A DNA stretch of 64,000 nucleotides, from NCBI GenBank assembly GCA_029721435.1, contig CM056581.1, forward strand, positions 67,097,712-67,161,711. The letters are read 5' to 3'. This DNA comes from Gymnothorax reevesii. Its lineage: Eukaryota > Chordata > Actinopteri > Anguilliformes > Muraenidae. This document shows positions 1 to 10,511 of the stretch, one piece after another. Made by a program: the position numbers and the translations under genes. Every line of letters starts with the position of its first letter. Position 1 is the first letter of the stretch. Below the pieces are notes generated by a model. The model was not told the origin of the DNA. It worked only from the letters and a program-made list of their open reading frames with translations, and did no database searches.

Positions 1-156
1 ATAAATCTGTTTTATGGCAAAGTTTATTTATATTTTTAAAAATGTCTTGTTTTTGTTTTTTTAACTCTAGACTTGTATTTGCTTGTGCTAATGGCAATTT
101 CTCCAATTTAAAATCTAAACCACTCCCATCTAGACAAAGGTGACATTTCTAATTCA

Positions 157-402
157 TTAATTTCTTACACCAAATTTTGCTTTCAGGAAAGGAAAAGTTT
201 CCTTACTGAACTCCTCAATTTCTAGAAGACTATTATTAAATTTCCATAAAGGGTTGGGTATAGTTTCAAATTCACCCAACCAAAAAGACATTGTAATTGC
301 ACAATGATCAGTCAGGGGTGAAGCTGATATTTCACATGTGGGTGGATGACAAATAAGGAAATTATAACTGTCCATGTGTCACTCACTAATTAAAAATATA
401 CA
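157..402 (-). pseudogene. L1-type LINE ORF2 fragment (end of endonuclease)
   Basis: A short minus-strand frame reads like the junction between the endonuclease and reverse transcriptase of an L1/Tx1-type ORF2. It has the endonuclease end motif LTDHCAITMSFWL (L1 proteins have SDHAPV-like residues here) followed by PLWKFNNSLL, which matches the conserved P-x-W-R-F-N-x-S-L-L stretch of L1 ORF2. A stop follows after KFGVRN and I see no reverse transcriptase beyond it. It is a dead remnant, possibly from the same family as the LINE near 10-12 kb. The assignment rests on motif recognition only. Confidence 0.5.
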
Positions 403-816
403 TGGTTAAAAATTGATAGAGGAATGTTATTCCTCTTGTCAAATCAACTTAAGTCATACCAAAATAGTTGCCGGTGTGTTAGGATCTTGATTTAAATTTT
501 TCATCTAAACAGCAAAAATGTCAGATGGTGTGACTGTCCGGCATGTGCGTGGCCTTTGAAATAGGAGTATATTTCCAAAGTAAATATAAATAGATTAAAA
601 ATTCATAATGCACATGAAATAAATTGGTGTTTTTCATGATCACAGAAATTATTGATGTATATGCATGATGTCAAACTAAGTTCTAATGAAAAATATTTTG
701 TCCATGAATTGAATGTCATATGGTGTGACAGTATATGGTGCATTTTGAACGGGCAATAATTTGGGCATCTTAATGAGGAAGAGGACCCAGCCTAACCAGG
801 AAGTTCCAGTTACATC
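403..816. other. AT-rich non-coding stretch with two copies of a 15-bp motif
   Basis: I see no gene here. The stretch holds GTCAGATGGTGTGAC at 520-534 and GTCATATGGTGTGAC at 715-729, the first members of a motif that recurs to about 9.8 kb. The Gmr1-like element is inserted immediately after, at 817. Confidence 0.6.
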
Positions 817-1255
817 TGTAATGTGAATATAGGCCACTAAATGGCAGTATTTACCTTTTTTTTTTTATTCAGCTCAGACTGGAGCTGGGGCAAGTCCCCG
901 AAAATTAAAAAAAAGAGGTCTAAATGTGGGTGGGGTCTGCAAAAGAGTATATAAGGAAAAGAATTGAGACAGTAAAGTAGTAGGAGAAATTGCAAGGAGA
1001 AGGATACATGTGACCAGACCTGTCATTTCTGTTCAAGACCTGTGAAGTTTCTTTTGTGGATTTTTGCCTGTGTTTGAGCATTTTCCTTACCCAGGACATC
1101 ACCAAGCCACCCCACCAAAACAAAGAGGTTTAGTAGTTTAGTCTTTGTTTTTTTTTCATTAAATGTGTTCAAGTTTTTAAAACTGTTTCTGTCATCCCTT
1201 GCTGTTGCTGTAGCTGTTGTGTTGTAAATTGTAATAACAAATTGGGGCCATAACA
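817..1255 (+). repeat. 5' LTR of Gmr1-like copy 1
   Basis: This 439-bp LTR starts TGTAATGTGAATATAGG and ends GGGGCCATAACA. A TATA-like box (TATATAAGG, 948-956) probably marks the promoter. Compared with the 3' LTR at 6362 it lacks about 26 bp that hold a p53-site-like palindrome, plus a block of about 50 bp downstream. Confidence 0.9.
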
Positions 1256-1258
1256 AAT

Positions 1259-1278
1259 TGGGGGCTCAACTCCGGGAT
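1259..1278 (+). other. Primer binding site of Gmr1-like copy 1, tRNA-Pro-like
   Basis: TGGGGGCTCAACTCCGGGAT begins three bases after the 5' LTR. Its first nine bases (TGGGGGCTC) and last eight (TCCGGGAT) match the classic tRNA-Pro primer site, but the middle has AAC where the tRNA complement has a single G. The copy at 25.2 kb shows the same two-part match with AAGG in the middle. Confidence 0.6.
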
Positions 1279-1369
1279 AGAACATTGTGTGAGTCATTTA
1301 TTAAAAATTTAACATCTCAAATTGTAAAATTGATTTTTTAATTGAATACATATATATAAATCAACAGCA

Positions 1370-2081
1370 ATGGATGATTTCTTGGCATCACCAACCGTAG
1401 GTCTTTTAAAAAGACAGAACTGCTAGAAATTTGCAGACAGTTAGAGCTAACAGAGGTAAAACCAGCCATGCGAAAAGCAAGACTGGCGAGAGAGATAGTT
1501 GAATATTACATTGATGAAAATGTGTTTGCACCAGGAGATCTGGAACAGTTTCCAGTGGAAAATCCAAATATAGAAATGGAACTTAAATTAAAAATGCTAG
1601 AGATTGAAAGGGAAGAAAAAGAAAAACAAAGGCAGTTTGAGTTGGAAAAATTAGCAAGAGAAGAGAAAAAAGAAAGGAAGGAGAAAGAGAAAGAAAGAGA
1701 GGAAAGAAAAAAAGAAAGGGAGGAGAAAGGGAAAGAAGCAGAGGAAAGAGAAAAAGAAAGGGAGGAAAAAGAGAAACAAAGAGAATTTGAGAGGGAAGAA
1801 AAAGAAAAAGAGAATTTGAGAGGGAAGAAAAAGAAAAGCAAAGAGAATTTGAGTTAGAAAAATTTGCAAGACAGAGAGATTTTGAATTAGAGAAATTCGA
1901 TAGAGAAGAAAGACTCCAAATGGAGCAACTAAAAATTAAAATTCAAACTGAAAATAAATTTCGGGCTAGCCAGGAGGTAAAATTGGTGCCTCCATTTTCG
2001 GAAAAGGATGTTGACAACTATTTCCAGTGTTTTGAAAAGGTAGCAAAGAGTTGCTAGTGGCCAAAGAAACACTGGCCTCTG
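1370..2081 (+). pseudogene. gag N-terminal region, Gmr1-like copy 1 (broken)
   Basis: Translation starts at ATG 1370 with MDDFLASPTVG, the same start as in the other copy. A frame disruption follows within about 15 codons (near 1400). The frame recovers at 1468-1857 as a highly charged segment of Glu, Lys and Arg that is probably an extended coiled coil. It is lost again near 1830-1857. A TAG at about 2054 replaces a Gln codon that the other copy keeps (SCQWPKEHW). The low-complexity Glu/Lys tract is a real part of gag because it occurs in both copies, although its length differs. Confidence 0.8.
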
Positions 2082-3458
2082 ATGTTGCAAACTGTCCTCA
2101 AGGGTAAAGCTCAACAAGCCTATTCGGCTTTGTCTGCAGATGATTCCTCTGATTATGAGGTTGTCAAAAAGGTTATTTTGAGACCTTATGAGTTGGTTCC
2201 AGAGGCTTACCGACAGAAATTCAGAGGTCTGAAGAAATCTGAAAATCAGACTTATGTGGAATTTGCTAATGAGAAGAAGGTTTGCTTTGAGCGCTGGTGT
2301 ACTTCTATGGAGGTCAAGGATGATTTCAACTCACTAAAAGAGATGGTGGTAGTTGAAGAATTCAAGAACTGTGTTAAGGATGATGTTAAGACCTACCTTA
2401 ATGAGAAGCAAGCACTGAATTTGCAATCAGCTGCCAAATTTGCAGATGAATATGTTCTCACACATAAGTCCAAATTTCAGTCTAGCAGTAACAATAGATG
2501 GTCCCAATTTCAGAAAAAAAGGAACGGTGATACCCAAGATTCCTCACCCAAAGACAAATCTGGTGATGGTGCTCAGAAATCCAGTAACAGGTCTGATCAA
2601 AGTGTGAAAGCTGACAGTGACAAAAGTGGTCTAGTTTGCAGTTATTGCAAGAAATCTGGTCATGTTAAAACTAACTGTAGGTTCCTTAAAGCTAAGAAGG
2701 AAAAAGAAAAGGATACCAAACCAAATGCCTTTGTGAAAACAAGGTTAGAAACCCCTGTAGTAGATAACCGATCTGCTAAATTGCCTGCGTCTTGTGGGGC
2801 TAAAAAGCCTAATACAGCTGACTTCGTGAGGGAGGAATTTCTTCCATTTGTGACAGAGGGATTTGTGGCTCTGAATGAGCATACTACTCCTGTCCCCATA
2901 TATATCCTAAGGGATACCGGAGCTTCTCAGTCACTTTTGTTGATGGACTCTTTGGAGTTACGTGATGAGACCGCTTCAGGGGATTTCATACTTGTACAAG
3001 GTATTGAAGGGAGGACTGTATCTGTACCCCTGCGCTCTATATTCTTGAAGTCAGATTTGGTTACAGGACAGGTAAAGGTGGGACTTATGTCAAGTCTACC
3101 TATGAAGGGTGTTTCTCTGTTGCTAGGCAATGACCTGGCTGGGGGCAAAGTAATTCCCCCTGTACATCTTACTTCACAGCCCAGCACTGAAGATGGGGAT
3201 GAGGACCCATCTCTGTATCCTTCTTGCGCAGTGACTCGTGCTATGGCTAAGAAGGCTAAAGAAGAAGATGATGTGGTGCCGTCCAGCACATTGAATAGTC
3301 AGGACTCAGGTGGTTCGCCTCATGACTCTGATTGGCCCATATGGTTTCTCCGTTTGAGGACTTATCAGACACTTTTATCAGTTCATTGTTCAGCCAGCCA
3401 GAGGGGTTTGGTGATTCTGATGTGTCTGGAGACTTGTCTCTGTCCAGAAAGCCGTTGA
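2082..3458 (+). pseudogene. gag C-terminus, zinc knuckle and protease, Gmr1-like copy 1
   Basis: The 458-codon frame covers the gag capsid-like region (YRQKFRGLKK, FANEKKVCFERWC), one CCHC zinc knuckle (CSYCKKSGHVKTNC, about 2637-2680) that would bind element RNA, and a retropepsin-type protease with the catalytic DTG at 2913-2921 in LRDTGASQSLL. The other copy continues in one frame into the integrase zinc finger. Here a frameshift near 3340 diverts the end, so the last 40 or so residues are out of frame. Gag and protease appear fused in one reading frame, as in the second copy. Confidence 0.88.
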
Positions 3459-4998
3459 TTGAGGAGCAAACTAATGATCCTGAAATTTGTGCACTAAGGA
3501 GGAGAGCCCTTCCTGATAAAGAAATAGACACAGTTCCAGTTGGGTATTATCTCAAGGATGGTGTGCTGATGCGGAAGTGGCGCCCTCCTGATATCCCTGC
3601 CAATGCAGATTGGGCAGTGGTCAGGCAAATTGTTGTTCCGATGGTCAACAGGAATGAGATCTTAACAATGGCTCATAGTTTACCTTTAGGAGGTCATCTT
3701 GGTGTTAACAAGACTGTTGATAAGATCATGAAACACTTCTTTTGGCCTGGGCTTCGGAAAGACGTTTCCAACTTTTGCAAAACCTGTCACACTTGTCAGG
3801 TAGTTGGGAAACACCAGTTAGACCCACCTGTCGCTCCATTGCAGCCTATCCCAGCATTTGGGGAGCCATTCTCTAAGGTCATTGTTGATTGTGTCGGTCC
3901 ATTACCCAAGACTAGATCTGGAAATCAGTAATTGTTGACAATCATGTGTGCATCTACCAGATTCCCTGAAGCCATACCTCAACGTAACATCAAAGCAACT
4001 GCAATCTTAAAGGCTTTGATAAAGTTCTTCACGTTGTTTGGCCTTCCCAGGGAAATTCAGTCAGACTAAGGTAGCAATTTCACTTCTGGTTTGTTTCAGC
4101 AGGTTGTGTATGAACTAGGTGCAAAGCAGATTCTTTCTAGTGCCTATCATCCAGAAAGTCAGGGTGCCTTTGAGCGGTTTCATTCCACTCTCAAGACAAT
4201 GATGAGGACTTATTGTTATGACCATGAGAAAGACTGGGATGAAGGTGTTCATTTGCTGTTGTTTGCAGCTAGAGAAGCAGTGCAGGAGTCTACTGGATTC
4301 AGTCCATTTGAACGAGTGTTTGGTCATGAAGTGAGAGGACCTTTGCTATTATTGAGTGAACAATGGCAAGAGGAAGAGCCGCACATCAGTCTGTTAGACT
4401 ATGTTAGCAAGTTCAAGGAAAGATTGCGTGCAGCTTGTGACCTAGCCAAAGAGAATCAAGTCAGGGAAAAATGAAAACTTGGTATGAACATAAGGCTAGA
4501 AGCCGTGAGTTTAAACCAGGAGACAAGGTCCTTGTGTTGTTTCCCTTGCAGTCCAATCCATTGCAGGCAAGATTTCATGGTCCTTATGAAATTCTGACAA
4601 AACTCAATGATCTCAATTACATTGTGAAGACTCCAGATAGGAGAAAACCAAAACAATTGTGTCACATTAACATGCTGAAGCCTTATCATGACAGAAATGC
4701 TAGGGTTGCAGCTGTCACTTCAGATTCTCCTATGGCCGAAACGTGTGAAGATGAGGGGGAGTTTCAAGATGATGAACCTAGAATTAAAGCTGAAGTTCTT
4801 TCATGTAAATTGTCAAATTCTGAAGTGTTGCAAAATCTTGATGTAAAACTCCAGCACTTAGAACCCTCACAGAGAGGTCAGTTTGAGAGGTTGATCAAGA
4901 AATATGAGGATCTGTTTCCTGATGTTCCAAAAAGAGTTTCTATAGCCTCTCATGATGTAGATGTTGGTGATGCCAAACCAATAAAACAGTATCCGTAG
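3332..4998 (+). pseudogene. Integrase (zinc finger, D,D35E core, GPY/F), Gmr1-like copy 1
   Basis: The HHCC finger is visible as AHSLPLGGHLG followed by CKTCHTCQ. The core has its first Asp in VIVDCVGPL, the second in IQSD and the catalytic Glu in SQGAFERFHSTLK, with 35 residues between the second Asp and the Glu. A GPY/F module (RFHGPYEIL, then INMLKPY) ends the protein; this module is typical of Ty3 and retroviral integrases, not copia. TAA stops at about 3929 and 4067 and a frameshift near 4470 inactivate it. The reading continues (4750-4990) into a linker (DEGEFQDDEPR) that leads to reverse transcriptase, so integrase precedes reverse transcriptase. Confidence 0.9.
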
Positions 4999-6222
4999 AG
5001 AAAGAGAAAGATTGCTGAGAAAGAGGTTGAGTGCATGTTAGAACATGATATTATCAGACCCTCCAACTCAGATTGGAGTTCACCCTGTGTGCTAGTTCCA
5101 AAACCTGATGGAAGAACCAGATTCTGTACAGATTATCGCAAAGTCAATGCTGTAACTAGAACTGATGTGTTACCAATACCTAGGATTGATGATTGTATTG
5201 ATAGAGTAGGGCAAGCAAAGTTTCTGACCAAGATTGATTTATTGAAGGGTTATTGGTGTGTGCCTTTAACTGAGAGGGCCAAGAGCATCTCTGCTTTTGC
5301 CACACCATCTGGTTTGTACCAGTATGAAGTCCTACCCTTTGGGATGAAAAATGCCCCAGCTTCATTCCAAAGGATGATACAGTCTACAATCGCCGGATTG
5401 CCACACACGGGTGCATACATCGATGACCTGATCACATGGAGTGACTCCTGGGAAGAACATCTAAAAGATGTAGAGATGTTGTTCCAGCGCCTGACCCAGG
5501 CTAACCTGACTGTTAACCTGAACAAGAGTGACTTTGGTTGTGCTACTGACACCTATCTTGGCTACGTCATAGGCCAGGGTAAGGTGGCACCCATAAATGC
5601 TAAAGTCCAAGCCATCATGGACTTTCCAGTTCCTGACAACAAAAATGCTTTTCGCCGCTTCCTTGGAATGATCGGGTACTACCGCAAGTTCTGCAAGAAC
5701 TTTGCTGAGATTGCTCTCAGTCTAACTAACCAACTGAAGAAAGGCGTAAAGTTCACTTGGGATGATGCATGCCAGAGAGCCTTCGATCGCCTGAGGTCTC
5801 TGCTGTGTCACTTCCCCGTGCTCAAATCTCCTGACTTCAACAAACCGTTCTCCATCGCGGTCGATGCTAGCGACCAAGCTTGTGGATCTGTGCTCCTACA
5901 GAGAAGTGACTCTGATGACATTGAGCATCCCGTGGCATACTTCTCCAGGAAGTTCAATCGCCACCAAAGGAACTATTCCACAATAGAGAAGGAACTGTTG
6001 GCTCTGGTCCTTTCTTTACAACACTCTGAGGCTTATGTTTGTACAGGGGAAAAGCCAATGATTGTGTACACTGACCACAATCCGTGAATGTTTTTGAGTA
6101 AGATGAAAAACAAGAATCGGAGATTGTTGAATTGGAGTTTGATTTTACAGGAGTTTAACTTGGAAATTAAGCATGTGAAGGGTACAGACAATGTAATTGC
6201 TGATTGCTTATCCCGTGTTTGA
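4999..6222 (+). pseudogene. Reverse transcriptase and RNase H, Gmr1-like copy 1
   Basis: The reverse transcriptase motifs are in order: PCVLVPKPDG and FCTDYRKVNAVT, KIDLLKGYW (first catalytic Asp), LPFGMKNAPASFQRM, then YIDD at 5416-5427. RNase H follows with VDASDQACGSVLLQ, STIEKELLALVLSL and YTDHNP. A TGA at about 6085 interrupts the RNase H after YTDHNP, and a TAG near 4996 separates this part from the upstream linker. The frame ends at 6220-6222 after ADCLSRV, about 140 bp before the 3' LTR, so nothing is coded downstream of RNase H. The protein would copy element RNA into DNA in the particle. Confidence 0.92.
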
Positions 6223-6351
6223 ATATGTATATATATATATCATGTGTTTATTTGAATATTGTATGATATGTATATATAGACAAGTGTTCACTTAACCATT
6301 TTGTATTGAAAAGAAAAATTTTGCCTTTATGAGTCAAAATTTTTCCCTTTT

Positions 6352-6361
6352 GGAATGGAGG
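6352..6361 (+). other. Polypurine tract of Gmr1-like copy 1
   Basis: GGAATGGAGG lies directly before the 3' LTR, and its reverse complement CCTCCATTCC lies at 21181-21190 in the other copy. Position and purine content fit the primer for plus-strand DNA synthesis. Confidence 0.75.
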
Positions 6362-6866
6362 TGTAATGTGAATATAGGCCACTGGATGGCAGTATTCACC
6401 TTTTTTTTTATTCAGCTCAGACTGGAGCTATGTTTAGACATGTCCTGGACATGTCTGGGGCAAGTCCCCGAAAATAAAAAAAAGAGGTCTAAATGTGGGT
6501 GGGGTCTGCAAAAGAGTATATAAGGAAAAGAATTGAGACAGTAAAGTAGTAGGAGAAATTGCAAGGAGAAGGATACATGTGACCAGACCTGTCATTTCTG
6601 TTCAAGACCTGTGAAGTTTCTTTTGTGGATTTTTGCCTGTGTTTGAGCATTTTCCTTCCCCAGGACATCACCAAGCCACCCCGCCAAAACAAAGAGGGAC
6701 TGTAAATATTTCTGTTTTTGTTGTGTTCAATCTTGGTCATAGTTGTAGATAGTAGCTTAGTCTTTGTTTTTTTCATTAATTGTGTTCAAGTTTTTAAAAC
6801 TGTTTCTGTCATCCCTTGCTGTAGCTGTTGTGTTGTAAATTGTAATAACAAATTGGGGCCATAACA
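6362..6866 (+). repeat. 3' LTR of Gmr1-like copy 1
   Basis: This 505-bp LTR starts TGTAATGTGAATATAGG and ends CCATAACA. It holds a p53-response-like palindrome at 6436-6456, a GGGTGGGG box near 6498 and a TATA-like box TATATAAGG at about 6517-6525. It keeps two blocks that are missing from the 5' LTR. Confidence 0.9.
6436..6456. promoter_or_regulatory. p53-response-element-like palindrome in LTR
   Basis: AGACATGTCC, one base, then GGACATGTCT. Each half fits the p53 half-site consensus RRRCWWGYYY at all ten positions. It lies about 60 bp upstream of the LTR TATA box. The same pair occurs at 21090-21110 and 25612-25632 in the second copy's LTRs. The match is seen directly; p53 binding is inferred. 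Confidence 0.55.
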
Positions 6867-7125
6867 CATCTCAGGAGTGACTGGAAGTGTCAGATGGTGA
6901 GTTCTGAGTTTTAGATTATCAGTTATAAAGTTCTGTATCTGACATCAACAACTGTGGTCAGAGTTTTGTGTCTCATGGTGTGACACAATTTGCATAAAAA
7001 ATAGTTATTTTATTGAAATCTTACTTGTGTATTTTTAAAGATCTCTGCTGCCATGTGGCCAGCAGCATGGTAAATATATGCTTGTTGTATTTAGCCATCC
7101 AGTAAATTAGCTTAACTTATAAAAT
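6867..7125. other. Non-coding flank with degenerate motif copies
   Basis: No gene is visible. GTCTCATGGTGTGAC lies at 6970-6984 and a partial copy, GTCAGATGGTGA, lies at 6889-6900. Confidence 0.5.
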
Positions 7126-7197
7126 GTCATATGGTGTGACACAATGTCATACGGTGTGACAGTCACACCATATGACTTTTCTGTCACACCATATGAC
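7126..7197. repeat. Four head-to-tail and inverted copies of GTCATATGGTGTGAC
   Basis: The motif occurs at 7126-7140 (plus), 7146-7160 (plus, CATACG variant), 7162-7176 (minus) and 7183-7197 (minus). The inner pair could fold into a hairpin. Each motif combines CATATG, an E-box, with GGTGTGA, which resembles a T-box factor half-site. Other copies are listed among the findings. Confidence 0.65.
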
Positions 7198-7208
7198 TAT
7201 ATACTTTA

Positions 7209-8713
7209 TTATACCCCCGCAACAAAGTTTAGGGGGGGTATACTGGATTTGCTTTGTCCGTCCGTCTGTGCGTCCGGACCTAGATCTCACAACCTACTCA
7301 TCCGATTTTGAAAATTTCTTTTCTTGGTGGAAGGTCCATTGACTGTGGTACTGCCCGACTACTTGTTATGTCCCGAAAGGCTCTCTAGCGCCACCAAGAA
7401 ACATTATATTGGCACTTACACGGCCACCACGACCGGTAGGAAAGTCATAGAGAGATGGAACCAAGACTATATTGTTCATCTAATCAAGGCCTAAAAATGA
7501 ACAATCAACACCCATGACCTAAATCCAACAGGAAGTCCGCAATTTGCATATCAAAATTTCCTTTTTCCCCTAAATTGGTCTCCAAAAAACTTCGACATTC
7601 CTTCATATCTTCTAAAGTACTCAACTCAGAGGTTTCATATTGCACGTGTGACAACCATGATGGCTAATTTGATAAAATTAAACAATTATCCCCACAGGTC
7701 ACAAAATGGCTCTCTAGCGCCACCAAGAAACATTATATTGGCACTTACACGGCCACCACGACCGGTACGAAAGTCATAGAGAGATGGAACCAAGACTATA
7801 TTGTTCATCTAATCAAGGCCTAAAAATGAACAAAAAACACCCATGACCTAAATCCAACAGAAGTCCGCAATTTGCATATCAAAATGTCCTTTTTAGCTCG
7901 CCGGGACGAATGTCCGGAGAGCTATTGTCGTACCCCCGGCGTCTGCGTCCGTCCGCGTGCAGAAAAACTTTAACCTTGCCTATAACTTTTGAACCGTGAG
8001 AGATAGGGCTTTCATACTTTGTATGTGTACTCCTTGATGCCAGACCTACCTACTGATGCCAAAATTTCTGACCTCGTGACCTTGACCTTTGACCGACCTT
8101 TAGAAAACTTTAACCTTGCCCATAACTTTTAAACCGTGAGAGATAGGGCTTTCCTACTTTGCATGTGTGCTCCTTGATGCCAGACCTACCGACCGATGCC
8201 AAAATTTCTGACCTCGTGACCTTGACCTTTGACCGACCTTTAGAAAACTATAACCTTGCCCATAACTTTTGAACTGTGAGAGATAGGGCTTTCATACTTT
8301 GCATGTGTGCTCCTTGATGCCAGACCTACCTACCGATGCCAAAATTTCTGACCTCGTGACCTTGACCTTTGACCAACCTTTAGAAAACTTTAAACTTGCC
8401 CATAACTTTTGAACCGTGAGAGACAGGGCTTTCTCAACTCAACTCAGAGGTTTCATATTGCACATGTGTGACAACCATGATGGCCAATTTGATAAAATTA
8501 AACAATTATCCGCACAGGTCACAAAATGGCTCTCTAGCGCCACCAAGAAACATTATATAGGCACTTACACGGCCACCACGACCGGTAGGAAAGTCATAAA
8601 GAGATGGAACCAACACTTTATTGTTCATCTCATCAAGGCCAAAAAATGAACAATCGACACCCATTACCGAAATTGCACAGGAAGTCCGCAATTTGCATAT
8701 CAACATTTCCTTT
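7209..8713. repeat. Composite teleost interspersed repeat cluster
   Basis: The block begins TATACCCCCGCAACAAAG followed by a TCCGTCCGTC-rich stretch, a start shared in style by a small insert at 35951-36184. It then carries three copies of a module starting GCTCTCTAGCGCCACCAAG (about 7380, 7709 and 8529) that ends in AACAGGAAGTCCGCAATTTG. The first two copies are 329 bp apart. A 540-bp block with a 140-bp tandem repeat separates the second and third copies and looks nested. There is no conserved reading frame. I cannot name the family. Confidence 0.6.
7962..8433. repeat. 140-bp tandem repeat, about 3.3 copies
   Basis: The unit starts near TAACCTTGCCCATAAC and recurs at 7971, 8111, 8251 and 8391, exactly 140 bp apart each time. 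Each unit contains GTGAGAGATAGGGCTTTC and GACCTCGTGACCTTGACC. The last copy stops after AGGGCTTTC, where the surrounding repeat resumes. Confidence 0.85.
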
Positions 8714-10017
8714 TTCCCCAAAATTTCACCTAAATTTGCCCTCGCACAAACGCGAACTCCTTTAAGGGCGTTCATCGTATCGTACGTTACTTGAAAACAA
8801 TTGCATTTTAAATCAAATGCCCAATATGATGTATGTGCTTTGTTCTTGTGTGTTCATTACAATTCTACAACTATTATAGGACAACATATTTTAAAGCAAA
8901 TGTTCAATGAGTTTAAAAACTTGATCTATGTTTGTTATATACTACATACATGAAATACATTAGAAATATTTAACACTGCATCTTTTTTACTTCATATTTG
9001 AAAACACTAATATTAATGCCAGCAACTGTTCTTAATGCTGTTTAAACCTTGATGAATTTATTGTACCATACACTTATGCAATATGATTACTTGTGACAGG
9101 GATTTTACATGATTGTTTTGTTATGAAAGACTGTTTGAAAATGTCCTTAAAAGATTGAAAGCAAAACATTGTAGTATGTCTACTTGTTTGTTTAAAACTG
9201 TACCACTCATTTGCTTGCTGAAAAGGTGCTGTAACATATTTTAGTGGCACAATTTCTTGCTTTCCAAATGCTTATGCCTTACTTTTTTTTTTTTTGTTCA
9301 GAGATTTTAGAAAGACTTTTAACCTTAGAAGTATTTGAATGTTAAACAAACTTCATTAAATATGTTTTGTTTAATCAAAGACATTGTGTTGTGGTGCAGT
9401 TCGTCATACGGTGTGACACCATGTCATTTGGTGCGACATTCAATAATATAACAAAAAAGGCTTTATAGCCTTTAAATCATAACAAAATCAACAGAACACA
9501 GGGGCAATGGTATCAGGAAAAAACTCAAAAATTTCTAGAGCATTCTTTCACTAAATTTCAGAATTAAGCTAAAATTTGTTGTAAATCTCAGACCATTCTC
9601 TTCCACGGAACGATAACTTGGCAAAATATTACATTTGTCTACTTATCTTTCAAAAGAAAATATCGAATATCAAAAGCAAACACGACTGAAAGGCATTCTA
9701 CATACATTTAAGAGTAAAGTAGTCCATGAATTTCATTTTATATGAAAAAATTCTAATGTCACACCATATGACAATTTTAGGTGCTACCCTAATAAATTCA
9801 CGTATAAATCCATATTTCAATGAAAATTTTACAAGAACATTTACATATTAGTTAAGTCTAGAGTCACGGCAATGGAAATTAACACTTTTTATGGACAATA
9901 TTTGAGATTTTTTAAAAACTGGTTTTTCAGGCTTATTTGTCACTGACCCATTTATGTATCTTATTAATTATGTTTGTAGAAACTAACCAATAATCAAACC
10001 TTGAACACTGTCTATTG
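8714..10017. other. AT-rich non-coding stretch
   Basis: I see no gene. Three further copies of the 15-bp motif occur at 9403-9417, 9423-9437 (degenerate) and 9758-9772 (inverted). Confidence 0.55.
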
Positions 10018-10511
10018 TTATTCATTCATTTGATTTCATTCATTTGATTTATTTTATTCATTCATACACCAAGAAAAGAACAGGAATCCAACAGAACAGC
10101 CGAGGAATAATTAGCATATGAAAAGAACATCCCAAGCAAGCTTCCCAAAGCTTTTAAGAGGATGTCCTGACATAAAATAATACCAAATACTCACAATACA
10201 TGAAACATAAAACAAATAACGGAGACAAACAACACAATAGCCCCCATCAGTTCATTAGTCCATCATAAATCAAAGAATATCAAGTCCTTTCTTCCATAGC
10301 ATAGCATTTCAAAACTCTGGAGAGAGATGGTGAACCATGATCAAGAAAATGATTACAGCCCATACCCCACCACATTAGACAGTCTGAACAGCCTTAGTAG
10401 CAACAATCTGGCAACAGTCATCAGTAGACCAGTGTCAGTGGATTTAGATGCAGTTTTAGTTCGAGACGCAATGAAATAAATCAGAATACCAATCAGGAAT
10501 AGCAGCATCAG

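Larger units (their letters stand above)
817..6866 (+). mobile_element. Gmr1-like Ty3-type LTR retrotransposon, copy 1 (decayed)
   Basis: A full-length LTR element is bounded by TG...CA long terminal repeats and by the flanking duplication CATC (813-816 and 6867-6870, or ACATC if the shared terminal A is counted). The internal order is gag with zinc knuckle, aspartic protease, integrase with zinc finger, D,D35E core and GPY/F module, then reverse transcriptase and RNase H just before the 3' LTR. Integrase lies upstream of reverse transcriptase. This is the Ty1/copia order, although the integrase and reverse transcriptase are of Ty3/gypsy type, and it is known for the deuterostome Gmr1 group. 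Several stops and frameshifts show that this copy is dead. The two LTRs differ by two sizeable indels, so it is older than the copy at 20.7-25.7 kb. Confidence 0.9.

Noticed and set aside
1506..1869. Phe/Ser/Leu-rich minus-strand frames as membrane proteins
   Set aside because: They are the reverse complement of the Glu/Lys-rich gag coding stretch.
817..6866. Assignment to Ty1/copia because integrase precedes reverse transcriptase
   Set aside because: The integrase has a GPY/F module and the reverse transcriptase and RNase H motifs are Ty3-like; the known Gmr1 group explains the order.
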